DNA from: Flabesymbios commensalis
Taxonomy: Eukaryota > Annelida > Polychaeta > Terebellida > Flabelligeridae
Direction of reading: 5' to 3'
Assembly (NCBI GenBank): GCA_964017125.1
Contig: OZ024902.1
Span: forward strand, 54,513,267-54,577,266
DNA length: 64,000 nucleotides
In this document: positions 46,590-57,379 of the stretch, piece after piece
Position numbering within the stretch: position 1 is the stretch's first letter
Layout of the letters: each line of letters starts with the position of its first letter
Program-made: the position numbers and the translations under genes
The notes under the pieces: model-generated
The model's input: the letters and a program-made list of their open reading frames with translations, nothing else
What the model was told of the DNA's origin: nothing
The model's database searches: none

Positions 46590-46737
46590 TTTTCCCATAT
46601 CCAGTTGGAAAAATGGCAGGCACATTTTCCCCTGAGCAGAGTTTTTCGAGTGCATCAAGTTGCTTGGGTTTCAAAGTGTATGAAATTTGCAAGTCATGCA
46701 ATGTGGTATCGACCGTCGCCTTGAATTCTTTGTAGAG
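46590..46737 (-). CDS. RecQ-like helicase exon (partial)
   Basis: Minus-strand frame open from about 46737: LHDLQISYTLKPKQLDALEK, then LCSGENVPAIFPTGYGKS. The LKPKQ..AL segment is the RecQ motif 0 region and PTGYGKS is the Walker A (motif I) of superfamily 2 helicases. Homology to the family stops right after GKS, where AAAA is followed by GTGATA, a possible splice donor (GT at 46589-46588). A second donor-like GAG/GTGAGA lies at 46546. The rest of the helicase would lie toward the gap on the minus strand. Such short RecQ-like frames occur both in host genes and in transposon-borne genes. Partial, no ATG seen. Confidence 0.65.
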
Positions 46738-47318
46738 CTATCCATACCGAGTATAGCAATGTCACAGAGGCCGACTGTGATTCAAGGAGGGTGGACTTAA
46801 ATAGGTGTAAAAATATGGTTTGACGATTCTTTGTTCATCTCACTTAGCCCTCTAGTTCACATCATGGCACCAACACAGTCCACAAAACCAATGTTGGTGC
46901 AATGTTGAGCCAACGCTTGTGACGCTTACTTGACAATAAACCAGTGCATAGTGATTTTGGGAGATAGTTATTCAGTCGTGATATCTTTGACACAATCATG
47001 ACAATAATATTATGAAAAACGGTTTACCTGAATCATACGGTTGTCTTCATTTTATCTACCCGTGAAAATATCAATATAATAATAGTAGGCCTATATGGAT
47101 CTAAATAACCGAAAGTGAGTGGTATTATGATGTGTTACTATTTACACCTGGCCACAATATAGAGTTAAGATGTTGGCTATAGAAATTATACACCCGTGTT
47201 CGAATGAATCTTTGCCTTGACCTTTGAGTTGAGAACTGCCACTCTCATTCGTTCTTTTGATTATACTGTGTGAATATTCCCTTCGATTCAATAGATGTCG
47301 CGATCTATGCTACCGTAC
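46738..47318. other. Non-coding with P-family remnant
   Basis: CCAATGTTGGTGCAATGTTG and CAACGCTTGTGACGC near 46888-46925 are a worn P-family half. Nothing else recognised. Confidence 0.4.
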
Positions 47319-47377
47319 AAAGCCAAAAAGCAGTATCTGCTCACTTGTGAAGTAAGCAGGTACTGCCTTTTAGCTTT
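47319..47377. repeat. 28-bp-arm hairpin (AAAGC..GGCAGTA)
   Basis: AAAGCCAAAAAGCAGTATC and GCTCACTT pair with AAGTAAGC and AGGTACTGCCTTTTAGCTTT around a 3-base loop. Related words (AAAGGCAGTAACTACTGACTT, ACTGCCTTTTAGC) occur at 56095-56165. Confidence 0.7.
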
Positions 47378-47925
47378 GCAGAGCAGAATAGACCAGTATA
47401 GCTAATATGCATATTGAGCGAGTTTTAGAGGATTTGACATAATTTGATGAAGATGGTGGTCGAAAATTGGCTATAAAATACCTTTAATGAGTGCGAACAA
47501 TTACAATATAATTGCTATTTTCAGCTCGGATTACTAAAGATCATGATTGGATACCGGCTGGCAAGATTAAAATGTATTTTGATATGATTATAGGTGTCTG
47601 TTTTGAGATTCGGGGTAAAGCCTATGGAGGAAGGTTAGGCCCAACCCTATCAGTTGGGCCTAATATTAGGCTAGCCAGCCTTACGTAATATGTTACATAG
47701 TGCATGAGGAAATGTTACGGAAATTGTGTGTTTAGCAAATTTTTACCCACTTGAAGTTGTGTCTCGCTACCACGACCCACAACTTCAAGTGCGTGAAAAT
47801 TTATATTACGAGAAGTGGGACATGTTATTGTTTGTAGCGCAGTGGCAGTGGCAACGCAAACAGAACTACATGTGCGTGTCGTGGACGTACCAGCAACGCA
47901 CAGAATCGACTTGATGTCACATAAA
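47378..47925. other. Non-coding with nested hairpins
   Basis: TAGGCCCAAC-cctatca-GTTGGGCCTA at 47635-47662. At 47742-47802 CCACTTGAAGTTGTG and CACAACTTCAAGTG are a family A hairpin without its MITE ends. No gene called. Confidence 0.5.
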
Positions 47926-47991
47926 ACAAGTTCCATAGGGTAAGGCTAGCTTAATATATATATTAAGCCAGCCTTACCCTATGGAACTTGT
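47926..47991. repeat. 66-bp palindrome
   Basis: Arms of 33 bp, ACAAGTTCCATAGGGTAAGG outward and TTAATATA inward, with one mismatch, centre TATATA, no loop. Confidence 0.9.
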
Positions 47992-48161
47992 TACACGTAA
48001 CATTTCGCGTATGCCTAATACGAATGTTACGTAGCATGTTGCGTTTTGCTTGCTCCCCATCCACAATATTGAGCAACAAGTTATGTAACACTCATGGCAC
48101 ACGAATGATCAGGTCCAATGACCAGGGGTGAAATGTAAAGTCGGCTGACGAGTCCTTGACA

Positions 48162-48398
48162 TTAACCCTTTAACCGCCGGTGTCGCATATATTCGGGTTC
48201 TCATTTTTTATCAGCACATTAAGTACCACCTTTTAAAGATGTGACAAAGATAAAATGTGCAATATTTTAAAACAGTTGACCTTCATTTTGCCAAATCTGA
48301 ATAATTTTTACTCACTTGAAGTTGTGGATCGCGTCAGCGAGACACAACTTCAAGTGGGTGCAAATTCAGATTGAATAATTTGGCGGTTAAAGGGTTAA
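48162..48398 (+). mobile_element. TTAA-flanked MITE, family A, copy 3
   Basis: TTAA 48162-48165 CCCTTTAACCGCC ... GGCGGTTAAAGGG TTAA 48395-48398. Hairpin CACTTGAAGTTGTG / CACAACTTCAAGTG with TCGC-GTCA-GCGA. Its right TTAA is directly followed by the CCCTTTGAGTCAC end of another element. Confidence 0.88.
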
Positions 48399-48625
48399 CC
48401 CTTTGAGTCACATCAGTATTATTAGTGTTACTCTGTCACTGGGGTAGATAAAGGGTCGATATTTAGCAGTCATATTAGGAATATACAGATACTTGATTTA
48501 CCGAAATATTTGGTATCCATAGCAATGTTTATTCTTCACTATTTATTTATTGACTTAACCGCTTGAGTCACTAACGCGCTTTGTGACACTACCGCGCTTT
48601 AAAGCGCGTTTGTGACTCAAGCGGT
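48395..48625 (+). mobile_element. Second TTAA element abutting family A copy 3
   Basis: CCCTTTGAGTCACATCAG begins at 48399. At 48555 a TTAA precedes CCGCTTGAGTCAC, paired with GTGACTCAAGCGG at 48612-48624 around a GCGCTTTAAAGCGC core. Probably one family (GAGTCAC ends), as one left end plus one small fold-back copy. Confidence 0.55.
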
Positions 48626-49462
48626 CGAACCCTACATCATCAAGAGTTTATGGTGTTATAAATTCACCATTTCGACAATACTGCCAAGCTGTACCAAAAA
48701 GGATTTTTTGGCACAAAACAAATTATTTTCATGTCAAAAATGTAGATTGACCTTCAAAATATCACCCCGAACTACTTTTAATCACACGAAGTCGTGACTC
48801 GGGCTGACAATGTGGATAAATAATTATATCAGACAAAAAATACGTCAACAACATGACCCCAACGCAGTGTGAATGCTGGTAAAGCTGGTGTGCAATCTGA
48901 CAATGGGCATGTCGTCTGTTTTGGAATATTCACATTTTGGGCTTGCTACAGGGTGATAGGCTCACCCAAATTGACGATAATTGTGCTATTTTGATCAGAA
49001 TCGTGCACCAGAGCTACTGTTCACAACAACTACGTGTTTTGCCCAGGGAGAGGTTTGTGACACGAGCCAATCTCACTAATGGGAACACGTGCTACTAGGA
49101 CAAATTATCCGTGGATGTTAAGAAACTGTAGTTGAGATCTTGGACAATTTATCGCGAACACCACCAGGATTGTGAATCTTACAGTACTAAATCCCCTCAG
49201 TTGCTAAGATATTGTATATCTATTTTCCATGCCATTACAAAACTTGTTTAGCTGGGAATAATTAAACATAGAAAATAAATAAATAATGGATGGTGAACAT
49301 ATTTTCAATTTTAATGTAGGTGGGTCGTAAACATTGTAGGCCCACATAACACGCATGCGCATCATGGTCAACGTCCACAGGAGTGGATTCCGCAGCGATG
49401 TAAACATTATGGTTTAGCAACATGACTCACCTGGGCTTTAAGTGCCACATTAATTGTTGACA
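48626..49462. other. Non-coding
   Basis: 49366-49425 shares a block with 785-845 (see there). No gene recognised. Confidence 0.35.
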
Positions 49463-49625
49463 TAACCCTTTCAGTGCGGGGACCGTCCTTATACGTCAGA
49501 ATCTGACGTACCGGTACGTAGACGTCAGATTCTGACGTATGAAGACGGTCCCCGCACTGAAAGAATTAAAATATTTCAAATGGCTGTAGACCCATAATAG
49601 TCCATAAAAATTAGGTTTTGAGGTG
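49463..49625 (+). mobile_element. Family E MITE, left two thirds
   Basis: CCCTTTCAGTGCGGGGACCG pairs with CGGTCCCCGCACTGAAAG; between them two GACGTCAGATTCTGACGT-type palindromes around a CCGG centre. The body stops before the usual right end. Confidence 0.75.
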
Positions 49626-51539
49626 AAATAAATTCGGATCCGGCCGCCGAAAATCCAGTTTTGAATAAGCGAAATGGACTAAATACAATCTTTTTTTTAT
49701 TTGCACCGTGTCATTGGTAGACAGAGGACAACAAAATAACTCTTACTGTGAATGTAATAAAAAGAGGAAACAATTTATTTAGTTTTAATGGCACAATATG
49801 TCGATAAATGACCCATTTCAGGTGAAAACTGAAGTAAATATTGGGAATTTTAAAACGAGTTGAGTCGTTAGATGGCTGTCACAGCTAGTATTTTCCTCTC
49901 ACCAAATTTAAATGTGTGATCGAAGTATTTTCTCTCGAACAAACAATAATAATAATAAAAAAATACATTAGAATTATTATATGGGTCTACCTATGATAAT
50001 TATATCGGTCATAATTATGATATATGTATAACACTGAACGCATTTACACAAAAAACTTTATTTTACAGAACAACAGATATGGAGTTTTTATTCACAGACA
50101 GAGTTAGTGGGATGACTGATTCAAAATATCATGCAAAATTATCAGTATGACTGCGCACAAGAGGGGTACTGACACTAAGGCTGTCCCCATACTGCTTTAA
50201 TTGTTTTATTTTTGTAAATCCCCAGGAACTATAACTTGTTCTGATCTGTGTATCGAAGATAATGGTTTAAAAATTGTGATCAATTTACTGAATAAATGTA
50301 AATGTCTCATACTATAATACTATTTAATCAAAGGACTAGATATTGGCACATCTACTTATACACATAAATCAAAATAATAATAAATAATAATAAAATAATA
50401 ATGATATATTAAATCCGATGCCTCCTTTACTTTCAACAAATAATCCTATAAGATGTGTATTGAACCTGTTCTTGAAAGCTTATAGTATGTGGTGTCTTTA
50501 CATGATAATGACAAATAAATACTGGTAACAAGCTGACAACTCCTATTTAAATACGTGGAGAAAAACATGCACGTGGAGTCTTTCCCTGCATAAGCCTATG
50601 TAGCACAAAGAGCAGCCACTCTTATGGCCCAGGGGAGCTAAGCCGCTTGACCACTCCCCAAAATGACATTATGTATACGAATGACAGTGACGAGTCCAGG
50701 AATTGACACATTTATACATTCCATGGGTGGCATAGCCACCTTCTCAAATGCTACAGAGACATCTAAGGCTTCAAATGGTGCGTTCTAGAGCATATTGTGG
50801 CCCAAATGTGGGCGTATTTTTTTCTTTTGGGGACCGTGAACAGAGGGTGGCGGGGGGGCGCCTCTGGATCCGCCACTGAATTAACCTCTTATGAACAGCC
50901 ACCTGAATGTTCATTTTTCTGTGGCCCAAGGGTGTAATATAGTAATAATGGGCTTAAATTTGTATTGGAATATGGAAAAAATATCTGCTTTAAAAAAGCA
51001 TCAAACATTTAGATTATTACATCAATTTAATCAGGGATAGCAGGTGAAGCGCGGAGCTTGAGATCAAATTTCATCCCATATGTAAAGCCCACCTGCAAAT
51101 AATGGTTGTTATCCTGGTGTGTGAATAGCTTGATATTATAGATGTTGTTAAACCAATAAGATAAACGAATATAACTTCTGCTTTAAATATTATCTACTGT
51201 TAATAATGGGTACATTTAATATTAAATGGCTTAATGTGTTTGTTGAAGTGATATATAAAGTGTACTTCCCTTTTAGATATTTTGTTATCAATGAGATGTG
51301 TATTCTGCATAAGGATCAGTAGCGTTCTATTTCACTTTATATTAGGTAAGCATTCGCAAGATTTTTTTCTAACCCAGTTTAGCCTGTCTCTGCACAACAT
51401 TCACTCTCCAAACCCAAATTATTAATAAAAAAATATATTGTAATGTGAACATAAGTTTAGAAATTATCGAATATTCTGATTTTTTCTAACAAAAGTTGAC
51501 AATTTTATACTATTTTAACCATAGATATTTAGAGATTTT
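49626..51539. other. Long AT-rich non-coding stretch
   Basis: No frame with motifs and no clear element ends. TAACCCAGTTTAGCCTG near 51371 may be a very small SINE-tail remnant. Confidence 0.35.
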
Positions 51540-51890
51540 AACCTACCTAAAACAAACAAAAGATAATTGTAATCTCTTCTTCATTCACACTGACAGATAT
51601 ACGTAATTTATACTTTGTGCCATGAATGAGACCATGCAATACAAATATGTATGTATTAAACAAGTTCTGCTCATTCGAAACTTCATTTTGTCGGCCATCT
51701 TGAATTGTAACCTATTTAAAGCAAAAACAAATATATTTCGACTCTCTACTTCATTCAAACTGACAAAATAATATACGTTAATTAGCATACTTTGTGCCAC
51801 TAATGAGATCATGCACACACAAATATGCATGTATTTAACAAGATCTGCTCATTCCAAACTGCAATTTGGGGCCATCTTGAATTTTAGTAC
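51540..51890. repeat. Tandem duplication, period about 170 bp
   Basis: AACCTACCTAAAACAAAC ... CGGCCATCTTGAATTGTAA is followed by AACCTATTTAAAGCAAAA ... GGGCCATCTTGAATTTTAG, with ACTTTGTGCCA and AATGAGA..ATGCA shared throughout. Confidence 0.85.
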
Positions 51891-52019
51891 TTTCCCGAAC
51901 TGGGATTCCTGGGGACTTTTAATATGTTTTTCAAGACTATTTTCTGAGTAGATCCTGAAAAAATCAGCTTGTTACGAATTCATTCCACCCTAAAGTGTAT
52001 TAACAGGCTAATGTTCCTG

Positions 52020-52128
52020 GACTCTAATATAGATATTCAAATGAAGCAGAAAAAGCTTCATTTATTATGATTTGAAAAATGAAAAAACCCGTTGGTTCCC
52101 GTGGTTTATATAAAAAAGGGTTAATAGT
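52020..52128 (+). mobile_element. Family E right-end fragment
   Basis: GATATTCAAATGAAGCAGAA, TGAAAAAACCCGTTGG, then AAAGGGTTAA match the family E right half; the left half is absent. Confidence 0.6.
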
Positions 52129-52305
52129 ATAATAATTTGTTACATACAATAAGAATGAATGTGGAGAGTTCCAGTTTTAGATTCCAACATTGTATTAGTA
52201 GATTGGTAAGTGTGCAAACCAATATGTTATCCACTAATCACATAAGCAAATCTCCACATATGCTGTATTTTGCTAAGAGGGCTGATAATGAGATAGCGGG
52301 CGGCT

Positions 52306-52417
52306 ATCCCAACAAGCACAAAATATTTGTACAACATTTATACAATGTAGGACCAACATCGAAGACGTTGGGCCGACGTTGTACAAATGTTATACAAATG
52401 GTTTGTGTTTGCTGGCT
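52306..52417. mobile_element. P-family palindromic MITE
   Basis: 52308-52415: CCCAACAAGCACAAAATA to TTTGTGTTTGCTGG, core CATCGAAGACGTTGG. The flanks GGCTAT / GCTATG are similar but not a clean duplication. Confidence 0.85.
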
Positions 52418-52970
52418 ATGATGAGATTATGACAGATTATAATGAGATTATAACAAAACCAAAAACACACGAGCAGCATTCACGTATTGCCCACCAACGG
52501 CCGGCATAATAATTCTTTAGAATAAACATTATCTCGTATATTCATAGCATCCTAGTAAGTGGGCATATAAAATATGTAGTAATAATAAAATATGACTAGA
52601 TATTATATGATTATAATATAAAATGATTCTGCACATATTTTTTCTGAGTTTGGGCTGTCATTCTAGTAGAATCCAGCTGATCCTGATTTAGGTGAGACGT
52701 TTTACTGGGTGTTGGTGATCATGACTATGAGGGGTTGCTATTGTTCGTGGCGGGCCCCAAACAGCACAGGCGGTCTCCCTTCAAAATCATTTTATCTTGG
52801 TCTACTATTCAACAGGATGTAACAAAATACAAATAGAACAGTCACCACTGCTCTTTTCTCCATCATGCAAATTTCCGATAGATTTCCACATCACAATACA
52901 CTGATAGACGTGTGACTGCGATCCCATCAATGATTATGTGCAATTGAGTATGATCTAATACTCTTTTTTT
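52418..52970. other. Non-coding spacer
   Basis: GATTATGACAGATTATAATGAG begins a short GATTATAA-rich run after the MITE. No gene. Confidence 0.35.
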
Positions 52971-53234
52971 AATGTAAGAATTATCTTACATTGAGCGGAA
53001 GTATTTTTTTTAATGTAAGAACTTTCTTACATTTGCGGAAAAATTCTGAGCATAAAAACAACACTGAAAAAAATCAAGTAATAAAAAAGTTGTTACATTT
53101 GTTGCCACCACACGCTAAATGTAAGAAAAACGTTAGCGGAGATTTTTTTTTCAAGCAAATGTAACAACTGACTTGACTTGGAATATAAATAAAAACTCAT
53201 TGACATGACTGGTACAAGTTTTCTTAAAAATTTT

Positions 53235-53708
53235 CAGTTACATGCTCGTACTTAATGCGTTAGTAAATTCCGCACAAATCCCTGTGACGCTCTAGTACTT
53301 AATGTGTCAGTGATACAGCGCAAAATCCATGTGACCCTTAATACTTCATGTGTCAATGACACACAGCAAATTCTATGTGACCTTCTAGTACTTAATGTGT
53401 TAGTAATACGCAACGAAATTTACGTGACCATCTAGTACTTAATGTGTCATTGATTCAGAGCAAAATCTATGTGACCCTGGTATATAATGTGTCAACGATA
53501 CAGAGCAATATGCCTGTGACTCTGGCACTTAATATGTCATTGATTCAGAGTAATGTCAATGTTGCACTCAAGTACCTAATCTGAATGTATCAATGATACA
53601 GAGCAAAATATATTAACGCCCTAGCACCACATCTGTCAGTGATACAGATCTGCACTACTAGGGTCTCCAGGATTTTGCTCTGTATCACTGACGCATTATG
53701 TACTATAG
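53235..53708. repeat. Minisatellite, about 55-bp unit, with an inverted end copy
   Basis: Seven to eight units of ACTTAATGTGTCAGTGATAC, AGAGCAAAATCTATGTGACC. At 53665-53708 the sense flips: ATTTTGCTCTGTATCACTGA. Further units at 55740-55870. Confidence 0.85.
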
Positions 53709-54160
53709 TCAGATTCACATTAAATTCATCAACCAGGATTATTGAATTTTGCGGATTTCTCAGTCAATTTTCAACGAATTGTCATGAAATTTTACACACA
53801 CCATTTTCCATTCATGTCGTGACCACCCGGAAAGTTTCGCAAACGTGTCTACTGTATTTGAGTTAATATAGTTGTATGTAAAGGTATCATTTAAATCCTT
53901 CACGTTTGACGGGTGGCCAAACAAATTTAATCGACTGGGCATTAAAAATCAGTGGCCTCACCTCCAGAAATCAATGGATAGTCACAAGCGCTTTAACTAT
54001 CATCAAAGAAACCAGTAAACCCGGTCATACACTGAAAGGGTCTGATGAAGCTATTGGGCTGAGAGACAATCTCGAATCAATCTGACTGTCTCAGAATTTA
54101 TGGACCAGGTTAAATGTATAAAACCACACACCAGTGTCCCAAACTGTGCACACTGTCACC

Positions 54161-54361
54161 ATGAACAACAAAACTGCGAAATCAACCTTCTTAAATCAGG
54201 CGAAAATGTTCGTGGCACTACTGGCGGAGATGGGAAATCCTTACATGAAAATATGTGCAGATTTGCAATTCACTGATACAAGAGCCATCATTGATGATGC
54301 AGTGGCAGCAACAGTCAGGACTATTAAAGTTCTGAGTACGGCACGGAAAGTTTTGACATAA
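54161..54361 (+). CDS. Short frame of unknown, possibly transposon-linked, type
   Basis: ATG at 54161 (MNNKTAKSTF), TAA at 54359-54361, 66 residues, including MFVALLAEMGNPYMKICADL and FTDTRAIIDDAVAATVRTI. The order MGNP..DL..DTR..D.AV..TVRTI resembles a segment I associate with uncharacterised, repetitive invertebrate proteins, from memory only. TATAAAA lies at 54117-54123, 38 bases before the ATG. Probably the end of a longer, lost frame. Confidence 0.35.
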   Translation: MNNKTAKSTFLNQAKMFVALLAEMGNPYMKICADLQFTDTRAIIDDAVAATVRTIKVLSTARKVLT

Positions 54362-54589
54362 ATGTTATCGTTCTGTACAAAACATATCACATAAACACTC
54401 GACATAAACAAAACTACTCATGTTTAGTCAACCACGGCGCTGTTAAATACGAGTAGATCTTTGTAATGTTTGCTACAATAATAAATGTTTATGTGCATTC
54501 AGGTAATATTTATCTGTGTTTGATGTGTGCTATATCTGATGTGAATAACCGTATTTCCCCTATTTTGTATAAATACGTAAATCAATGGT

Positions 54590-55650
54590 TTCGCGAGTCA
54601 AAATTGTAGTATTCCGAAGTCAATGACCTCTAAGAAGGTTAAATCCAGCTTATTTCCATCTCACAAAATAATTCAGTGTATATGTTAGATCGTGTTCTAC
54701 ATTTGCTGTGATAATATAAAAATCCCTTTTATACATTTTATACATAATTGTTATAGAACAATAGTTTCTGAGTCAAAAATGTAGTGTTTTAAGGACAATG
54801 AGGTCAGCAAAGAGGTCGGTTACCTCCCTATTTCAAAATGACACTCAGGGCACGTGCTTGATTGTGTACTAAATTAGCTGTAAATAAAAACATCACCACT
54901 AGCATATCTAACCACTAACAGTGTTGAAATTAATCAATCTACATCTCACTTTAATGTGTACAAGAGAGCTCCTGTCGACATACACCAAGGGCGCCTTTCC
55001 CCAAAGGTGACCTTGCAAAGTCAAGTTAAGATCCTTTCAAGTTTCAACTGGTTTGTATGTAATAAAAATTATATTTTTTATGATTTTGACAGTTTGAATT
55101 TGAACTGACTTTGATATGACCGTCATGTTTTTTTCGTACTTTACCCCAGTAAAACACAACCCCAACCCATGTAAACCTTCATAACCCAATTATGTATCAA
55201 TATTTTGCCATGTGAGCCCAGGATGCTCCACATTGCTGCAAAATTGTAATTTAGAAAGGAGCGTAATAAGCGGAATATCTAGGAGACATCACCCTTCCCA
55301 AGGTTCATACTGCACTCAATATCTTAAATTAATGTGGAACATATATCTGATGTATATTTTTTTCAAAACCGGTCTTGTGTAATAGATAACTGCACTACTA
55401 ACAGTGTTGAATTGGATATTTTCACTATTTTTGTCATTTTGACCTTGAAATGACCTTGATATGACCTTTGTATTATACTTGAGTCTTTTAGAATATTCGG
55501 CACAATTCTGGAATACAAAAAACATTTTATAGACATTGTAATACATACTTTTCACCACTTTTTGGCTTTGCCACTTTATATGTTGAGCTTTCGAGGTCAA
55601 TGACCTCTAGAGGTCATCAGAGGTCAAATCCAGTTTACCTCCACATCTTG
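54590..55650. repeat. Three diverged ~180-bp blocks with AGGTCA half-sites
   Basis: Blocks near 54595, 54770 and 55575 share GAGTCAAAAATGTAGT-like starts, TCAATGACCTCTA and TAAATCCAGCTTATTTCC. The last holds AGGTCA (55594), TGACCT (55601) and AGGTCA-TCAG-AGGTCA (55611-55626). TGACCTTGA is repeated at about 11-bp steps near 55440-55470. Confidence 0.5.
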
Positions 55651-56013
55651 AAATCACCCTTAGGATATGTTCTACAAGTGGTAGAAATTTCATGCTTTTA
55701 TCATAAAACGCACAATAGGTTTCCTTATCTGCTATACTTTAGTAGTGTCAGTGATTGTGAGCAAAGTTCATGTTACACTGGAGTACTCAATCATGTTAAT
55801 GTATCAATGATACAGAAAATCAATTTTTACTCTCTAGCACTTCACGTGTCAGTGATACAGAAAATCAATATGTTTTTAGTGACTCCATAACCATTTGTTT
55901 CATGTTCTTATATTTATATAGCGGAATTCTTATATTTACTGTTGTATTGACAGTGCCGGCATAATTATGTAAGAAGGTAGCGTTCTTACATTTAACGGAC
56001 TTCTTACATTTAG

Positions 56014-56302
56014 TGCTGCTACACGTGGCACGTTGACCAATTGCTGGTTCAACGTTCACTGGTTCAACAAGTCACCAATGACTTTGCAAAACATAAAGGC
56101 AGTAACTACTGACTTGAAAAGTGATCAGTTACTGCCTATAGTTAGCAGTTACTGCCTTTTAGCTGTGGACGACAGTGTTGTTTACATCCAAGGTGCAGGT
56201 GATCAATACATGGCAGAGATGGCTGCTATGTTTATATCCGTACAGAAAAACCTACTTGTACGCCCACACACCCGGCCTTGACGTGCCGTGCCGTATCGAG
56301 TA
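56014..56302. other. Non-coding with a P-like and a hairpin remnant
   Basis: AATTGCTGGTTCAACGTTCA at about 56039, then the GGCAGTAACT hairpin words shared with 47319-47377. Confidence 0.4.
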
Positions 56303-56536
56303 TTAACCCTTTAACCGCCAAATTATTCAATTTGAATTTTCACCCACTTGAAGTTGTGTCTCGCTGACGCGATCCACAAAGTGAGTGAAAATTATTCAGA
56401 TTTGACAATATGGAGATCAACTCTTTTCAAAGTCTTGCTGGCTTATGTCACATTTTTTATATTGAAAATATGGTACATAATGTGCTGATAAAAATGAAAA
56501 CCCGGAAATATGCGGCACCGGCGGTTAAAGGGTTAA
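56303..56536 (-). mobile_element. TTAA-flanked MITE, family A, copy 4
   Basis: Reverse orientation; TTAA 56303-56306 and 56533-56536. The hairpin's one arm is shortened (GATCCACAAAGTGAG). Confidence 0.85.
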
Positions 56537-56627
56537 ATATCTGTCTTTGCAGCAAACAGTTTATTCTAATTTCACTGATCTATCATTCGGCACGGTATTG
56601 TGATTGAGCGACACTGCTTAACCCTTT

Positions 56628-56842
56628 AACCGCCGGTGCCGTCCATATTCGTTTCTACATTTTTACTAGCACATTACATCAGCTTTTAAACATATTAAAG
56701 ATAAAATGTGACAATAATGTTGACCTCCATTTTGTCAAATCTGAATATTTTTCACTCACTTGAAGTTGTGGATCGCGTTAGCGAGACACAACTTCAAGTG
56801 GGTGGTAATTCTAATTGAATAATTTGGCGGCTAAAGGGTTAA
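56628..56842 (+). mobile_element. TTAA-flanked MITE, family A, copy 5
   Basis: TTAA 56628-56631 and 56839-56842; hairpin intact with inner TCGC-GTTA-GCGA. Lies 91 bp from copy 4 in opposite orientation. Confidence 0.87.
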
Positions 56843-57125
56843 AGGAGTGAGCAAAAACCTAGTAGTTTAGTCCATTCATTCATGAAGTGGTGGTACAAAA
56901 ATCACTGCAGATGATCAATTCTGACGTCATAGATTCAACCTATTTCATTCATTCGTAAAGAAGGGTAGGTCTAGTAACAGTACACAACAGTTGTGAGACT
57001 ATGATTCGACGGACAAACAGACATACATACAGACCAAAGACGAAGAACAAAAACATAACCTGCCTGGTGGAGGTATAATTTTACTCAACATGAAAAGATA
57101 TTTTTAAAGAAAAAATCGAATTGAG

Positions 57126-57379
57126 TTAACCCTTTAAACCATCACGATGCATCAAAGCATCATTTTGAATCTCTGAAGAATGACTTGATTTCCTAAACTT
57201 ATGGGTTTCAAAACGAAAATTTTCGTGTAACTTTTTTAAAAATAACGATATGTTTCTTTTTTTATTTGTCACCCACTTCAAGTCAATCCTCATCCACTAC
57301 AAGTCGAGAATTGCGACAGCAATTCGCGGCTTGTAGTGGATGAAGATAACAATGGTAAATTCAGGCTTGAAAGGGTTAA
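57126..57379 (+). mobile_element. TTAA-flanked MITE, family D, copy 1
   Basis: TTAA 57126-57129 CCCTTTAAACC ... GGCTTGAAAGGG TTAA 57376-57379. The hairpin pairs CACTACAAG with CTTGTAGTG and GAATTGC with GCAATTC around GACA. Confidence 0.85.

Larger units (their letters stand above)
52971..56013. mobile_element. Possible 3-kb element bracketed by ATGTAAGAA hairpins
   Basis: On the left, AATGTAAGAA paired with TCTTACATT occurs at 52971 and 53012, with AAATGTAAGAA again at 53118. On the right, ATGTAAGAAGG at 55967 and TTCTTACATTTA at 55983 and 56001, mostly in the opposite sense. Between them lie a minisatellite and its inverted piece (53235-53708), a short frame (54161-54361), three diverged blocks with AGGTCA words, and the same minisatellite again (55740-55870). 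The bracketing suggests one unit, but no target duplication was found. Confidence 0.4.

Noticed and set aside
53235-53708. CRISPR-like array
   Set aside because: Units are contiguous diverged minisatellite copies without unique spacers, in a eukaryotic genome.
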